The notes beneath the pieces are model-generated. The model did not search any database and was not told the DNA's origin. It saw only the letters and a list, made by a program, of their open reading frames with translations. Positions 1 through 9,373 of a stretch of DNA of 38,317 nucleotides are shown here, piece by piece. Made by a program: the position numbers and the translations under genes. Origin of the DNA: Firmicutes bacterium CAG:555 (lineage in GTDB: Bacteria > Bacillota > Clostridia > Oscillospirales > Oscillospiraceae); NCBI GenBank assembly GCA_000431075.1, contig HF986900.1, positions 1-38,317 on the forward strand, read 5' to 3'. Within the stretch, counting starts at the first letter, position 1, and every line of letters begins with the position of its first letter.

Positions 1-96
1 AAAACCGATAGTGTTCGGCTTCCGTCAACTTAAGCATAAAAACTTAATGCGCCAGTATACTTGATGGTAGACAAACCACGGCGCAAAGGAGCAATC

Positions 97-2427
97 ATGC
101 AAAAATCGCAGAAAACCGATGATCTTAGCCGCAGTCCGAACAGAACGATGCTCCGCCGCACACTTTTCCTGATGGCAGTGTGCGGCATACTTGCATTTTT
201 GGCGCTTGCCGCAAGACTGTATATACTCCAGATAAGAGATCACGAGAAATATGAGGATCTTGCTATCAGCCAGCAGCTTCGTGAGACGGGTGCTTCCGCC
301 TCCCGAGGCACGATATACGACAGAAATAAGAATGTTCTGGCGATGAGCGCCAATGTCGAGAATGTGTATCTCAGTCCTGCGGAGATAAAAATGTATGGCG
401 AGGACCCACGATTTATCGCAAAAAACCTTGCCGAGATACTGGATATTGACTATGATACCGTCCTTAAAAATACGGAGAACACCGGCTCGTGGTATGTGAC
501 CGTTGCAAAAAAGCTCGAACCAGAGCTTGCCGACAAGGTGAGGCAGTTCAAAAAAGATAACAATCTCAAGGGCGTGCGCCTTGAAAGCGACACAAAGCGC
601 TATTATCCGTACTCGTCGCTTGCCTGTCATGTGATTGGCTTTGTCGGCACGGATAACATCGGACTTGATGGCGTTGAGGCTCAGTATAACTCCGCCCTGT
701 GCGGTACGGACGGCAAGTATATGCGTGCGACTAACGCATACGGAACCGACCTTCTGTTTAACCAGTATGAGGGATTTTACGGAGCCAAAAACGGCTGCGA
801 TGTCGTGACGACCATCGACATGAGCATACAGCACTATGTTGAAAAAACGCTCAATCAGGCCGTCAAGGATTATGATATAAAAAACGGTGCGGGTGCGATT
901 GTAATGGATGTCAACACCGGCAAGATACTTGCCATGGCATCCCTTGGCGGGTATGATCTCAACAATTTCCTCGATGTCAGCGACGAGGCGAAAAGCGTGA
1001 TAGACAAAGCCTCCACTGAAGAAGAGAAAAATCAGCTTCTCGCCGATGCACAGCGTCTGCAATGGCGCAACAAGACACTGTCGGACACCTACGAGCCCGG
1101 CTCGACTTTTAAGATAATCACTCTTTCCATGGCACTCGAGGAGGGCGTAGTAAGCCTTAACGACAGCTTCGGCTGTGGCGGCAGCGTTCAGGTGCAGGGC
1201 AGAACTGCCCCAGTGCGCTGCTGGAAAACAACCGGTCACGGCGGTCAAACGCTCACGCAGGCCGTGCAGCATTCGTGCAATGTCGCCTTTGTCAACATCG
1301 GAATGCGTGTAGGAGCGGAAAAGTTTTATAAATACTGCGACGCATTCGGATTTTTGAATCTCACGGACGACAGCACCGAGCAGCTCACCGCCAAGACCGG
1401 CATAGACCTCGGCGGCGAGAGCGGCAGCATCTGGTGGAGCAGGGATGTCTTTTGCAGCGAGAAGAATAAGTCACAGCTTGCGGCGGCATCATTCGGGCAG
1501 ACATTCACCATTACGCCCCTGCAGCTCATAACCGCAGTCAGCGCCTGCGTCAACGGCGGCAATCTCATGCAGCCGTATGTCGTAGAAAGTTTACTGGACG
1601 AAGACGGCAATGCGGTGTATAATCGGAAGCCGACAGTCGTACGACGGGTCATAAGCGAAGAAACGAGTAATACCGTCTGCGGCATTCTTGAGCAGGTCGT
1701 CGGTGATAATAAAGAGGGCACGGGCAGGAATGCTGCCGTCCCGGGCTATCGTATTGGCGGCAAAACCGGTACCTCGGAAAAGGTGAGCCTTGAGGCGCAG
1801 ACCGGTAAAAAGGATTACATCGTCTCGTTTGTCGGCTTTGCACCTGCCGATGATCCGCAGATCGCGGTGCTTGTCATGCTCGATTCGCCGAGCAACGAAT
1901 CGGGAATCTACATCAGCGGCGGCCAAATGGCAGCGCCCACCGTTGGCAAGATGTTTGCCGATATCTTGCCGTACATGGGCATTGAACCGCAGTATGATTC
2001 CGATGAGCTTAGTAAGATCGACAAGACAGTGCCCGATGTCACGGGACTGAGCGTGGATGACGCTGAAAGCAAGCTCAAGGATGCGGGCTTTGCGGTCAGA
2101 AGGTTCGGCAGCGGCAACAGCATAACCGCCCAGCTTCCTGCGGCAAGCTCCGTCATAGCCGACGGCAGCACGGTCATAATCTATGCCGATGCAGAGCCCT
2201 CGGCGGCGACCGAGACAATGCCGGATATAACGAACATGAGCTATAACGAGGCCAAGGAGACCCTAAGCACCTACGGCCTGTTTATAAAAACGAGCTCGGC
2301 GATAACGAACCCGGAAACGCAGCGTATCTCGTCGCAGTCGGTGAAAAAGGGAGCAAGCGTCAAGCACGGCACAATAGTGGAAGTTACATTTGTTTCGAGC
2401 GATGACTCGATACTCGGAAGATACTGA
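97..2427 (+). CDS. spoVD: SpoVD/FtsI-type transpeptidase (class B penicillin-binding protein) with two PASTA domains
   Basis: Membrane-anchored D,D-transpeptidase that cross-links peptidoglycan, partner of an FtsW/SpoVE polymerase. About 776 residues: one N-terminal membrane helix (about residues 25-45), a PBP dimerisation domain, then the transpeptidase domain with SxxK (STFK, Ser about 336), SCN (about 393) and KTGT (about 556), followed by two C-terminal PASTA repeats (starting VPDVTG and MPDITN). ATG at 97 is chosen because AAAGGAG lies 5 nt before it; an upstream in-frame TTG at 61 and ATG at 64 have no such site. It opens the visible dcw cluster, 16 nt before murE. Two PASTA units are compatible with either the vegetative (PBP2B-like) or the sporulation (SpoVD) paralog; sequence alone does not separate them. 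Confidence 0.93.
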   Translation: MQKSQKTDDLSRSPNRTMLRRTLFLMAVCGILAFLALAARLYILQIRDHEKYEDLAISQQLRETGASASRGTIYDRNKNVLAMSANVENVYLSPAEIKMYGEDPRFIAKNLAEILDIDYDTVLKNTENTGSWYVTVAKKLEPELADKVRQFKKDNNLKGVRLESDTKRYYPYSSLACHVIGFVGTDNIGLDGVEAQYNSALCGTDGKYMRATNAYGTDLLFNQYEGFYGAKNGCDVVTTIDMSIQHYVEKTLNQAVKDYDIKNGAGAIVMDVNTGKILAMASLGGYDLNNFLDVSDEAKSVIDKASTEEEKNQLLADAQRLQWRNKTLSDTYEPGSTFKIITLSMALEEGVVSLNDSFGCGGSVQVQGRTAPVRCWKTTGHGGQTLTQAVQHSCNVAFVNIGMRVGAEKFYKYCDAFGFLNLTDDSTEQLTAKTGIDLGGESGSIWWSRDVFCSEKNKSQLAAASFGQTFTITPLQLITAVSACVNGGNLMQPYVVESLLDEDGNAVYNRKPTVVRRVISEETSNTVCGILEQVVGDNKEGTGRNAAVPGYRIGGKTGTSEKVSLEAQTGKKDYIVSFVGFAPADDPQIAVLVMLDSPSNESGIYISGGQMAAPTVGKMFADILPYMGIEPQYDSDELSKIDKTVPDVTGLSVDDAESKLKDAGFAVRRFGSGNSITAQLPAASSVIADGSTVIIYADAEPSAATETMPDITNMSYNEAKETLSTYGLFIKTSSAITNPETQRISSQSVKKGASVKHGTIVEVTFVSSDDSILGRY

Positions 2428-2443
2428 AAACAGAGGGTATAAT

Positions 2444-3898
2444 ATGAAGCTGAAGGAACTATTAAAGGACATTGAGGTCGTTGAGCTTGCGGCGTCATCA
2501 GATGCCGAAATAAACGGCATCAGTTACGATTCGCGCAAGACAAAGCAGGGCGACGCCTTCGTTGCGATAACAGGCTTTGAGACCGACGGCTATGCCTACA
2601 TACCGTCGGCAGCGCAAAAGGGTGCTGCGGTCGTAATTTGCGAAAAAAAGCCTCAGGTTGACATTCCCTATGTCATTGTGGCAGACTGCCGCTATGCTCT
2701 TGCGATACTCAGCCGCAACTATTTTGGCGACCCCGCCTCGGAGATGACCGTCATCGGCATAACCGGCACAAACGGCAAGACCACGACGACCTATCTTCTC
2801 AAGCACCTGCTTGAAGCGAAGCTTGACGCAAAGGTCGGCCTTGTAGGCACGAACGGAAATATGATCGGTGATGAGTTTATCCACACCGAGCGTACAACGC
2901 CGGAGAGCTACGAGCTCCAGCAGCTTTTCCGTGAGATGGCGGACGCAGGCTGTACCCATGTCGTCATGGAGGTATCCTCGCATTCGCTCGTTCTGCACCG
3001 TGTTGCGGGCATAAACTTTGCCGTCGGTGCGTTCACGAACCTCACGCAGGATCACCTTGACTTCCACCATACGATGGATGAGTATGCCAAGGCAAAGGCT
3101 ATGCTGTTTACCATGTGCGAAACCGGCTGTGTCAATGTCGATGACAAGTGGCATGATATCATGCTCGACCACGCAAGCTGTAAGCTTGTGACCTATTCTG
3201 CCGAGAACAATTCCGCAACACTCGTTGCAAAGGATGTACGCCTTTCCGCATCCGGAGTTGAATTCTGCGCCGTGACGGAAAATGCGCTTTCGCATGTAAA
3301 GTTAGCCATCCCCGGTAAATTCTCCGTTTACAACGCCTTGGGCGTTATCGCCGTCGGCCTTGCGCTCGGCATAAGCCTTGACGACTGCGCCGATGCTATG
3401 AGCAGTGCAAAGGGCGTAAAGGGCAGAATGGAGGTCGTCCCCACGGACGGAGACTACACCATAGTCATAGACTATGCCCACACGCCGGATGCTCTCGAAA
3501 ACGCACTCAAGGCACTGCGAACTGGCGAAAAGGGGAGACTCGTCGCCCTCTTTGGCTGCGGCGGCGACCGTGACAGAACAAAGCGCCCCATCATGGGATC
3601 GATAGCCGCCGATAACGCCGATTTTGTCATCGTGACGAGCGATAACCCCCGAACCGAGGATCCGCATGAGATCATAAATGAGATAGTTGCGGGCATAAAA
3701 GGCAGGGAAAACAGGTATAAAGTTATATGTGACAGAGTTGAGGCAATAAAATGGGCGATTGACAACCATATGCCTGATGATGTAATATTGCTTGCCGGCA
3801 AGGGCCATGAGGATTATCAGGTCGTCGGTCACGAAAAGCACCACATGGACGAAAGAGAGATCGTTGCAGAACATATAGAGAAGAGGAAAAACAGATGA
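2444..3898 (+). CDS. murE: UDP-MurNAc-tripeptide synthetase (meso-DAP adding)
   Basis: Cytoplasmic Mur ligase that adds the third stem-peptide residue to UDP-MurNAc-L-Ala-D-Glu using ATP. 484 residues. Visible: N-terminal uridine-binding domain, the ATP-binding loop GTNGKTTT near residue 107, the ATPase centre, and the C-terminal domain with DNPRTEDP near residue 400. In this family the DNPR tetrad marks meso-diaminopimelate specificity, so the wall is predicted to be of the mDAP type. Start at 2444 (MKLKELL) fits family length; the frame is open further upstream but runs into spoVD. It overlaps mraY by 4 nt (ATGA), implying translational coupling. Confidence 0.96.
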   Translation: MKLKELLKDIEVVELAASSDAEINGISYDSRKTKQGDAFVAITGFETDGYAYIPSAAQKGAAVVICEKKPQVDIPYVIVADCRYALAILSRNYFGDPASEMTVIGITGTNGKTTTTYLLKHLLEAKLDAKVGLVGTNGNMIGDEFIHTERTTPESYELQQLFREMADAGCTHVVMEVSSHSLVLHRVAGINFAVGAFTNLTQDHLDFHHTMDEYAKAKAMLFTMCETGCVNVDDKWHDIMLDHASCKLVTYSAENNSATLVAKDVRLSASGVEFCAVTENALSHVKLAIPGKFSVYNALGVIAVGLALGISLDDCADAMSSAKGVKGRMEVVPTDGDYTIVIDYAHTPDALENALKALRTGEKGRLVALFGCGGDRDRTKRPIMGSIAADNADFVIVTSDNPRTEDPHEIINEIVAGIKGRENRYKVICDRVEAIKWAIDNHMPDDVILLAGKGHEDYQVVGHEKHHMDEREIVAEHIEKRKNR

Positions 3899-4908
3899 CA
3901 TTGAAGCTTTCGCTTGCGTTTGTTCTCGCATTTATAATCGCACTTATAGTCGGCAGGTTTTATATTCCATGGCTGAGAAAAATGAAGGCCGGACAGGAGA
4001 TCAAGGAAATTGGCCCTTCGTGGCACATGGCAAAGACCGGCACGCCTACCATGGGCGGATTTATCTTTATCTTTGCCGCCGCCGTTGTTTGCCTTACCGT
4101 GGGCTTCAGCTCCGTGCGTAACGGTGACTATGCACATATATTCATCCTGCTGTTTGCACTTGTATTCGGTGCGATAGGCTTTTTAGATGACTGGGAGAAG
4201 CTGCGCAAAAAGCAGAACCTCGGCCTGAGCGCAAAGGCAAAGTTTCTTTTGCAGCTTGTTGCGGCGCTTGTTTTCGTGCTGCTCATGCGTAAGCTCGGCT
4301 ACCTGTCGACGCATCTTTACATCCCGTTTTGGAATGTTGAGGTGCCCATCCCCGATGCTGTGTACTTTATCCTTGCCGCATTTATTATCGTCGGTACGGT
4401 CAATGCCGTAAACATCACCGACGGCGTGGACGGCCTTGCAAGCGGAACATCTATACCCGTATTCTTTTTCTATGCAGTTGTCGCTTTCCTCTGGGGGGAG
4501 CGCTATCTGTCGCTCGGCATTTTCTCCTCGGCTATGCTCGGCGGCTTACTTGGATTCTTGGTTTTCAACTTTAACCCTGCCAAGGTGTTCATGGGCGACA
4601 CCGGCTCGCTGTTTTTAGGCGGTGCTATGGCGGCACTTGCGTTTGCATACGATATGCCGCTTATCCTTATAACCCTCGGCATCGTGTTCATTTGGGAGAC
4701 ACTGTCCGATATCATACAGGTCACCTACTTCAAGCTCACCCACGGCAAGCGTGTGTTCAAAATGGCACCGTTCCACCACCACCTCGAAATGGGCGGCTGG
4801 ACTGGCAAAAAGTGGAAAGAGAAAGAACTTTTCTGGCTATTTACCTGCACATCCCTTGTTTTTGCAATAATTTCATTTGTAGGAGTTTATAATCGTTTCC
4901 AGTTCTGA
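3895..4908 (+). CDS. mraY: Phospho-MurNAc-pentapeptide transferase MraY
   Basis: Integral membrane enzyme that moves phospho-MurNAc-pentapeptide onto undecaprenyl phosphate to make lipid I. 337 residues, about ten hydrophobic segments. Signature residues are present: the Asp pair in FLDDWEK (98-99), NITDGVDGLASG starting at 173, FMGDTGSLF with Asp 235, and the histidine cluster PFHHHLE near the C-terminus. It starts inside the murE stop (ATGA) and is followed only 18 nt later by ftsW, so the murD gene usual at this position in many Firmicutes is absent. Confidence 0.97.
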   Translation: MTLKLSLAFVLAFIIALIVGRFYIPWLRKMKAGQEIKEIGPSWHMAKTGTPTMGGFIFIFAAAVVCLTVGFSSVRNGDYAHIFILLFALVFGAIGFLDDWEKLRKKQNLGLSAKAKFLLQLVAALVFVLLMRKLGYLSTHLYIPFWNVEVPIPDAVYFILAAFIIVGTVNAVNITDGVDGLASGTSIPVFFFYAVVAFLWGERYLSLGIFSSAMLGGLLGFLVFNFNPAKVFMGDTGSLFLGGAMAALAFAYDMPLILITLGIVFIWETLSDIIQVTYFKLTHGKRVFKMAPFHHHLEMGGWTGKKWKEKELFWLFTCTSLVFAIISFVGVYNRFQF

Positions 4909-4926
4909 TATTCGGAGGAGATCGGT

Positions 4927-6090
4927 ATGCAGTACGGCAGTACCAGACTCGAACAAAGGGAAACGAAAGATAAAACGAAGCGAAAGGGAATGGATATCCC
5001 ATTTTTCGTTCTCGTAATGCTTTTGCTGACCATTGGAGTCACAATGGTGCTGTCTGCCAGCTTTGCCCGAGCATACTACGACCCGGGCAACATCACCGGC
5101 GGCAAACCGACCTACTACTTTATCCGTCAGCTTCTGTTTGCGGCTCTTGGCACGGCTGCGATGATATTTGCATCCCGCCTGCCAATGGGCTTTTACAAGC
5201 GGTTTTCGATACCGCTTCTCATTGCTGCCATCGTCCTTTTAATGCTCGTTCCGATAATCGGCACGAACGCAAATGGTGCAAAGCGCTGGATAGGCATAGG
5301 CTCTTTGACGCTTCAGCCGTCGGAGATAGCAAAGATAAGTGTCATACTGTCATTTGCGGTAATTATCTGCAAAAACCGCGGCAGGATGAAGACCTTCAAA
5401 TACGGCATACTGCCGTTTGTGGCGATTTTACTCGTGATAGTGGGGCTATTGGTTTTAGAGCCGCACTTTTCCGCATCGATAATCATAGTCGCCATCGGCG
5501 GCGTGATGATATTCCTCGGCGGCGCTCGGCTTATATGGTTCATTGCCGCAGCGGTCGCCGCAGGTGGCGGCATTGCGGTGCTGCTTACGATGTTCCCGTA
5601 TGCGTCAAGCCGCATAACCACATGGCTCGACCCGTTTTCGTCCACCTCCGATGAGGGCTATCAGATAGTACAGTCGCTCTATACCATAGGCTCGGGCGGG
5701 CTTACCGGCCTCGGCCTCGGTCAGAGCAGGCAAAAATATCTGTATCTGCCCGAGGAGCACAACGACTTTATCTTTTCCGTCGTGTGTGAGGAGCTCGGCT
5801 TTATCGGAGCGGTTTTGATACTCACCCTGTTTGCACTGCTTATCATTCGGGGCTACTGGCTTGCGATGCACGCTGCCGACAGATACGGCTTTCTTGTGGG
5901 AGCCGGTATAACGACACTGCTTGCGATACAGGTCATTTTGAATGTTGCGGTGGTCACGAATCTCGTACCCTGCACGGGTATTTCGCTTCCGTTTTTCAGC
6001 TACGGCGGAACGGCGCTTCTTATTCAAATGGCACAGATGGGAATAGTTCTGAGCATGTCAAGGGATATACCTGCAAAACGGGCAGGGTAG
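4927..6090 (+). CDS. ftsW: FtsW/SpoVE-type lipid II polymerase (SEDS family)
   Basis: Polytopic SEDS glycosyltransferase that polymerises lipid II with a class B PBP during septum or cortex synthesis. 387 residues with a short basic cytoplasmic N-terminus and about ten membrane helices. Family marks: LQPSEIAKI, the extracellular loop LPEEHNDFIFSVVCEELGF, and TGISLPFFSYGG near the C-terminus. GGAGGAG lies 7 nt before ATG 4927. It ends in TAG, so TAG acts as an ordinary stop in this genome. The neighbouring spoVD-type gene is its expected partner; FtsW versus SpoVE cannot be decided here. Confidence 0.93.
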   Translation: MQYGSTRLEQRETKDKTKRKGMDIPFFVLVMLLLTIGVTMVLSASFARAYYDPGNITGGKPTYYFIRQLLFAALGTAAMIFASRLPMGFYKRFSIPLLIAAIVLLMLVPIIGTNANGAKRWIGIGSLTLQPSEIAKISVILSFAVIICKNRGRMKTFKYGILPFVAILLVIVGLLVLEPHFSASIIIVAIGGVMIFLGGARLIWFIAAAVAAGGGIAVLLTMFPYASSRITTWLDPFSSTSDEGYQIVQSLYTIGSGGLTGLGLGQSRQKYLYLPEEHNDFIFSVVCEELGFIGAVLILTLFALLIIRGYWLAMHAADRYGFLVGAGITTLLAIQVILNVAVVTNLVPCTGISLPFFSYGGTALLIQMAQMGIVLSMSRDIPAKRAG

Positions 6091-6105
6091 AAAGGAAGCT
6101 TAGAT

Positions 6106-7236
6106 ATGAGATTTATGTTTGCATGCGGAGGCACGGCCGGTCATATCAATCCGGCTATTGCCGTTGCAGGCAGATTGCGGGAGCTGATGCCCGACTGCGA
6201 GATACTTTTCGTCGGCTGCGTCCGCCAGATGGAGACGGTTCTCGTTCCGAAAAGCGGATATGATATCAAGACCGTCAGAGTCTGCAATATCAGCCGTGAA
6301 AAGACGCTCGGCGGCTTGGCTCACAATATAAAGGCACTGTATTTTGCCATAAAATCCACCATACAGGCAAGAAGGATTATAAAAAAATTTAAACCCGATA
6401 TCGTCATCGGCACCGGCGGCTATGTCTGCTATCCGGTCCTGCGCTCGGCCTCCCGTCTCGGCATACCCACCGCCGTTCACGAGAGCAACGCCGTCCCGGG
6501 GCTTACGACAAAGATGCTTTCAAAGATAGTCGATAAGATAATGCTCGGCTTTGCAGAAAGCAAGCGTTATTACAAGCACTCGGAAAAATGCGTTGTCACC
6601 GGCACACCCGTAAGGGGCGAGTTTGCCGCATATTCAAAGAGCAAAGCCAAAGCCGAGCTCGGCATACCGGCGGATAAGCCGCTTGTCGTATCGGTCTGGG
6701 GCTCACTGGGCGCAGCGAACATGAATGCCGCCATGTGTAAATTCATAAAGCTTGCGGGCAAGAACCCGGGCTTTAGGCTCATCCACTCGGCAGGCAGCGA
6801 AGGCTACGCCGAAATGGTCACCGCACTTCAGGAGACCGTTCCCGATTACGAGAAAAACGGCATGGATGTGAGAGAGTATATCTACGATATGCCCCGTGTC
6901 ATGGCGGCGGCAGACCTTGTTCTTTGCCGTGCCGGAGCGTCGACCGTGTCCGAGCTTACATATATGCACAAGCCCACGATATTCGTACCGTCACCGTATG
7001 TGACGAATAACCACCAGTTCAAAAACGCCAAGGTCGTCGAGGACGCAGGCGGTGCCCTGATATTTGAGGAGGAAAGCCTCGATGCGGGCGCACTTTTGAA
7101 TGAGGTGAAGCGCATTTTGTCCTCAAAGGATGAGCTTGAAAAAATGTCGCAGGCCATGGCAAAGCTTGCAAGACCCGAGGCAACGGACATGATAACTGAG
7201 CAGGTGCTGTCCTTGTGCCAAGGAATAGAAAAATAA
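6106..7236 (+). CDS. murG: UDP-GlcNAc:lipid I N-acetylglucosaminyltransferase MurG
   Basis: Peripheral membrane GT28 glycosyltransferase that adds GlcNAc to lipid I, giving lipid II. 376 residues, in the usual range. Visible: the N-terminal glycine-rich loop CGGTAGHINPAIAVAG, an acceptor-domain HESNAVPG, the start of the donor domain (VSVWGSLGAANMN), and the sugar-nucleotide site (CRAGASTVSEL, then PSPYVTNNHQ). AAAGGAAG precedes the ATG by 7 nt and ftsW ends 15 nt upstream. A long hairpin with a T tract directly follows the stop and reaches the murA start codon. Confidence 0.96.
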   Translation: MRFMFACGGTAGHINPAIAVAGRLRELMPDCEILFVGCVRQMETVLVPKSGYDIKTVRVCNISREKTLGGLAHNIKALYFAIKSTIQARRIIKKFKPDIVIGTGGYVCYPVLRSASRLGIPTAVHESNAVPGLTTKMLSKIVDKIMLGFAESKRYYKHSEKCVVTGTPVRGEFAAYSKSKAKAELGIPADKPLVVSVWGSLGAANMNAAMCKFIKLAGKNPGFRLIHSAGSEGYAEMVTALQETVPDYEKNGMDVREYIYDMPRVMAAADLVLCRAGASTVSELTYMHKPTIFVPSPYVTNNHQFKNAKVVEDAGGALIFEEESLDAGALLNEVKRILSSKDELEKMSQAMAKLARPEATDMITEQVLSLCQGIEK

Positions 7237-7243
7237 CACAAAT

Positions 7244-7298
7244 AAACCTCGCAGCATAGAATGAGCCGATCAATGATTCTTTTCTGCGAGGTTTTTTT
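7244..7298 (+). terminator. Terminator-like hairpin between murG and murA that covers the murA ribosome site
   Basis: An 11-bp perfect stem (AAACCTCGCAG at 7244-7254 with CTGCGAGGTTT at 7284-7294) encloses a 29-nt loop that can itself pair (AGAAT 7258-7262 with ATTCT 7276-7280). T7 (7292-7298) ends at the murA ATG (7299). The GAGG at 7288-7291, the only Shine-Dalgarno candidate for murA, lies in the 3' arm. It could be a terminator or attenuator, a translational lock, or both. Confidence 0.75.
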
Positions 7299-8552
7299 AT
7301 GGCTATATGGCATATAAACGGCGGAAACCGTTTGGATGGCGCATGCTTCGTTCAGGGCTCTAAAAACGCTGTGCTGCCCATTTTGGCGGCCTCGGTCATC
7401 TCTCCCTGTGAGACTGAGCTTTTGAATGTCCCACAGCTTAGCGATGTGTCCTCAACGCTGCGCATTCTGCGTCAGCTTGGCTGCACGGCCGAGCAGCAAA
7501 ACAATGATGTCTACATAGATTCACGCAATTTAAGCTGCTGTACTATACCGCAGGGCATGATGGAGTGTATGCGTTCATCGGTACTGTTCATGGGCACGCT
7601 ATTAGCCCGCTGCGGGCAGGTGCGTTTAACTGCTCCTGGCGGCTGCAAGCTCGGCGCAAGACCGATCGATCTGCACATAAGCGCCATGCAGGCTCTCGGT
7701 GCAAGCGTCGAAGAAAATGGCTGCGAGATAATCTGCCGGGCAGAAAAACTCACCGGCGGCAGGATAGAGCTTCCGTTTCCCAGTGTCGGCGCAACGGAAA
7801 ATGCGATGATAGCTGCCTGCGGAGCCGACGGCGTGACTATCATCACCGGAGCTGCCAAGGAGCCGGAGATCGTAGATCTGCAGGAGTATCTGCGTAAGCT
7901 CGGCGCATACATAGACGGTGCAGGTACGAACATGATAACCGTTTCAGGCTTTGCACCCGAGCGTCATGTCGGCCACAGGATCATACCAGACAGGATAGCG
8001 GCATCGACATTTTTGTGTGCCTGTGCGGCGGCGGGCGGCGATATCGAGCTCAGAGGTGTTGATTCGAAGCAATTTTTACGTTTACAGCACTTCCTAAACC
8101 AAGCCGGCTGTGATATAATAAGCTCCAAACGCAGCGTCAGACTGCGCTCGGACGGCTGCCTGCACGCCGTCAGCAGGGTCGTCACCGAACCTTACCCGGG
8201 CTTCCCGACTGATGCTCAGCCGATTTTAATGGCGGCGTTATTAAAGGCCCACGGCATGTCGAGGTTTACCGAGAACATTTTCGACAGCCGATTTTGCCAC
8301 GCAGCACAGCTCATGCGCTTCGGCGCAGATATTGCCGTTGACGGCAGGGAAGCAACCGTATGGGGCGTTCGCAGCCTCAGGGGCGCAACCGTTACGGCGA
8401 CCGACCTGAGAGGCGGAGCCGCAATGGTGATAGCAGGGCTTTCTGCCGAGGGCAGCACGAGCGTCATTGACGCAGGGCATATCGCCCGTGGCTACGAAAA
8501 CTTCGATAATAAGCTGCGTTCATTGGGCGCAGATGTGTTTATGGAGATATAA
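7299..8552 (+). CDS. murA: UDP-N-acetylglucosamine 1-carboxyvinyltransferase MurA
   Basis: Cytosolic enzyme of the first committed peptidoglycan step: transfer of enolpyruvate from PEP to UDP-GlcNAc; target of fosfomycin. 417 residues, the usual length. The KN pair (22-23) of the substrate site and the loop APGGCKLGARPIDLH with catalytic Cys 116 are present; a Cys (not Asp) predicts fosfomycin sensitivity in principle. ATG 7299 is the only start that gives the conserved N-terminal strand, although it directly follows the T tract of a hairpin. ftsQ begins 4 nt after its stop. Firmicutes often have two MurA paralogs; a second copy would lie outside this window. Confidence 0.95.
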   Translation: MAIWHINGGNRLDGACFVQGSKNAVLPILAASVISPCETELLNVPQLSDVSSTLRILRQLGCTAEQQNNDVYIDSRNLSCCTIPQGMMECMRSSVLFMGTLLARCGQVRLTAPGGCKLGARPIDLHISAMQALGASVEENGCEIICRAEKLTGGRIELPFPSVGATENAMIAACGADGVTIITGAAKEPEIVDLQEYLRKLGAYIDGAGTNMITVSGFAPERHVGHRIIPDRIAASTFLCACAAAGGDIELRGVDSKQFLRLQHFLNQAGCDIISSKRSVRLRSDGCLHAVSRVVTEPYPGFPTDAQPILMAALLKAHGMSRFTENIFDSRFCHAAQLMRFGADIAVDGREATVWGVRSLRGATVTATDLRGGAAMVIAGLSAEGSTSVIDAGHIARGYENFDNKLRSLGADVFMEI

Positions 8553-8556
8553 TTTG

Positions 8557-9330
8557 ATGTCAAATACGAATGATTATTACAGCAAGCCGTCTGAACGCAG
8601 GGAGAGCAGATCGCCACGCCGCACGCTTTACAGACCCTTGACATTTTTTCTTATCATTGTGGCAATAATATTCACGATGAGCGTGTTCTTCAAGGTCGAG
8701 AAGATAGATGTCAGCGGCAACAGCAAATATTCCAAGGAGCAGATAATCTCGGCTTCCGGTATACACACCGGCGATAACCTTTTTTTCATAAACAGGATCG
8801 GCGCCGGAAGCCGTGTAGTTGTAAAGCTGCCGTATATAGATTCGGTCAAGATAACACGAAGCCTTCCCAACCGTGTCACCATCACCGTTGAGGAGAGCAA
8901 GGCTGTCGCCTGCATAAGCTCGGGGGACGAGCTGTGGAGCGTCAGCAGCACCGGCAAGTTTCTGAGTAAGCTTAGCGACAAGGATGCCGAGCTTCTGCCG
9001 CAGATAAAGGGACTAAGCGCAAGCGGAGCGCAGGTCGGCGAACAGATAAGCGTTTCCGAGGACGATAAGCCGAAGCTTGACTATCTGCTTGATATCCTCT
9101 ATCAGGTACAGGCACGCTCGCTGGTGGACAAGGTCGCAAATATCAATGTGTCGGATATTGCAAAGGCGAGCTTTGAATATGACGACAGATTCGTTGTGAT
9201 CCTCGGTGAAAACAACAATACCGAGTATAAATTCGGTAAGCTCCTGTCGGCTGTCTCGCAGCTAAAGGCCGACGACGCGGGCACTTTGGAGCTTTCCGAC
9301 TCAAATAAGGTCACATTTAGGCCGAATTAA
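8557..9330 (+). CDS. ftsQ: FtsQ/DivIB-type cell division protein
   Basis: Bitopic divisome protein linking septal wall synthesis to the FtsZ ring. 257 residues: a charged cytoplasmic tail (about 1-30), one membrane helix (about residues 31-47), then the POTRA domain (FKVEKIDVSGNSKYS, a step matching the family pattern) and a DivIB-like beta domain. ATG 8557 is 4 nt after the murA stop with GGAGAT inside the end of murA as ribosome site; an open frame extends upstream but only within murA. Position just before ftsZ is the classical one, although ftsA, which often separates them, is missing. Confidence 0.88.
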   Translation: MSNTNDYYSKPSERRESRSPRRTLYRPLTFFLIIVAIIFTMSVFFKVEKIDVSGNSKYSKEQIISASGIHTGDNLFFINRIGAGSRVVVKLPYIDSVKITRSLPNRVTITVEESKAVACISSGDELWSVSSTGKFLSKLSDKDAELLPQIKGLSASGAQVGEQISVSEDDKPKLDYLLDILYQVQARSLVDKVANINVSDIAKASFEYDDRFVVILGENNNTEYKFGKLLSAVSQLKADDAGTLELSDSNKVTFRPN

Positions 9331-9365
9331 CACTAAGTTAAAAACTTTGTTTACATAACTTAGTG
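9331..9365. promoter_or_regulatory. 10-bp inverted repeat upstream of the ftsZ promoter
   Basis: CACTAAGTTA (9331-9340) and TAACTTAGTG (9356-9365) are perfectly complementary around a 15-nt spacer that holds a further AAAC/GTTT pair. The repeat begins at the ftsQ stop and ends 8 nt before the -35 box of ftsZ. No T tract follows on the plus strand, so a protein binding site is as likely as a terminator. Confidence 0.5.
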
Positions 9366-9373
9366 AAAATCTA

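Noticed and set aside
1..33. Possible tail of an upstream gene (an FtsL-like protein would be expected before spoVD)
   Set aside because: Only about ten codons are visible before a stop and they carry no recognisable motif; two reading frames are open, so no frame can be chosen.
25..1272. 415-codon open frame on the minus strand
   Set aside because: Exactly antisense to spoVD, without ribosome site or family motifs; long antisense frames are common in this genome because of its codon use.
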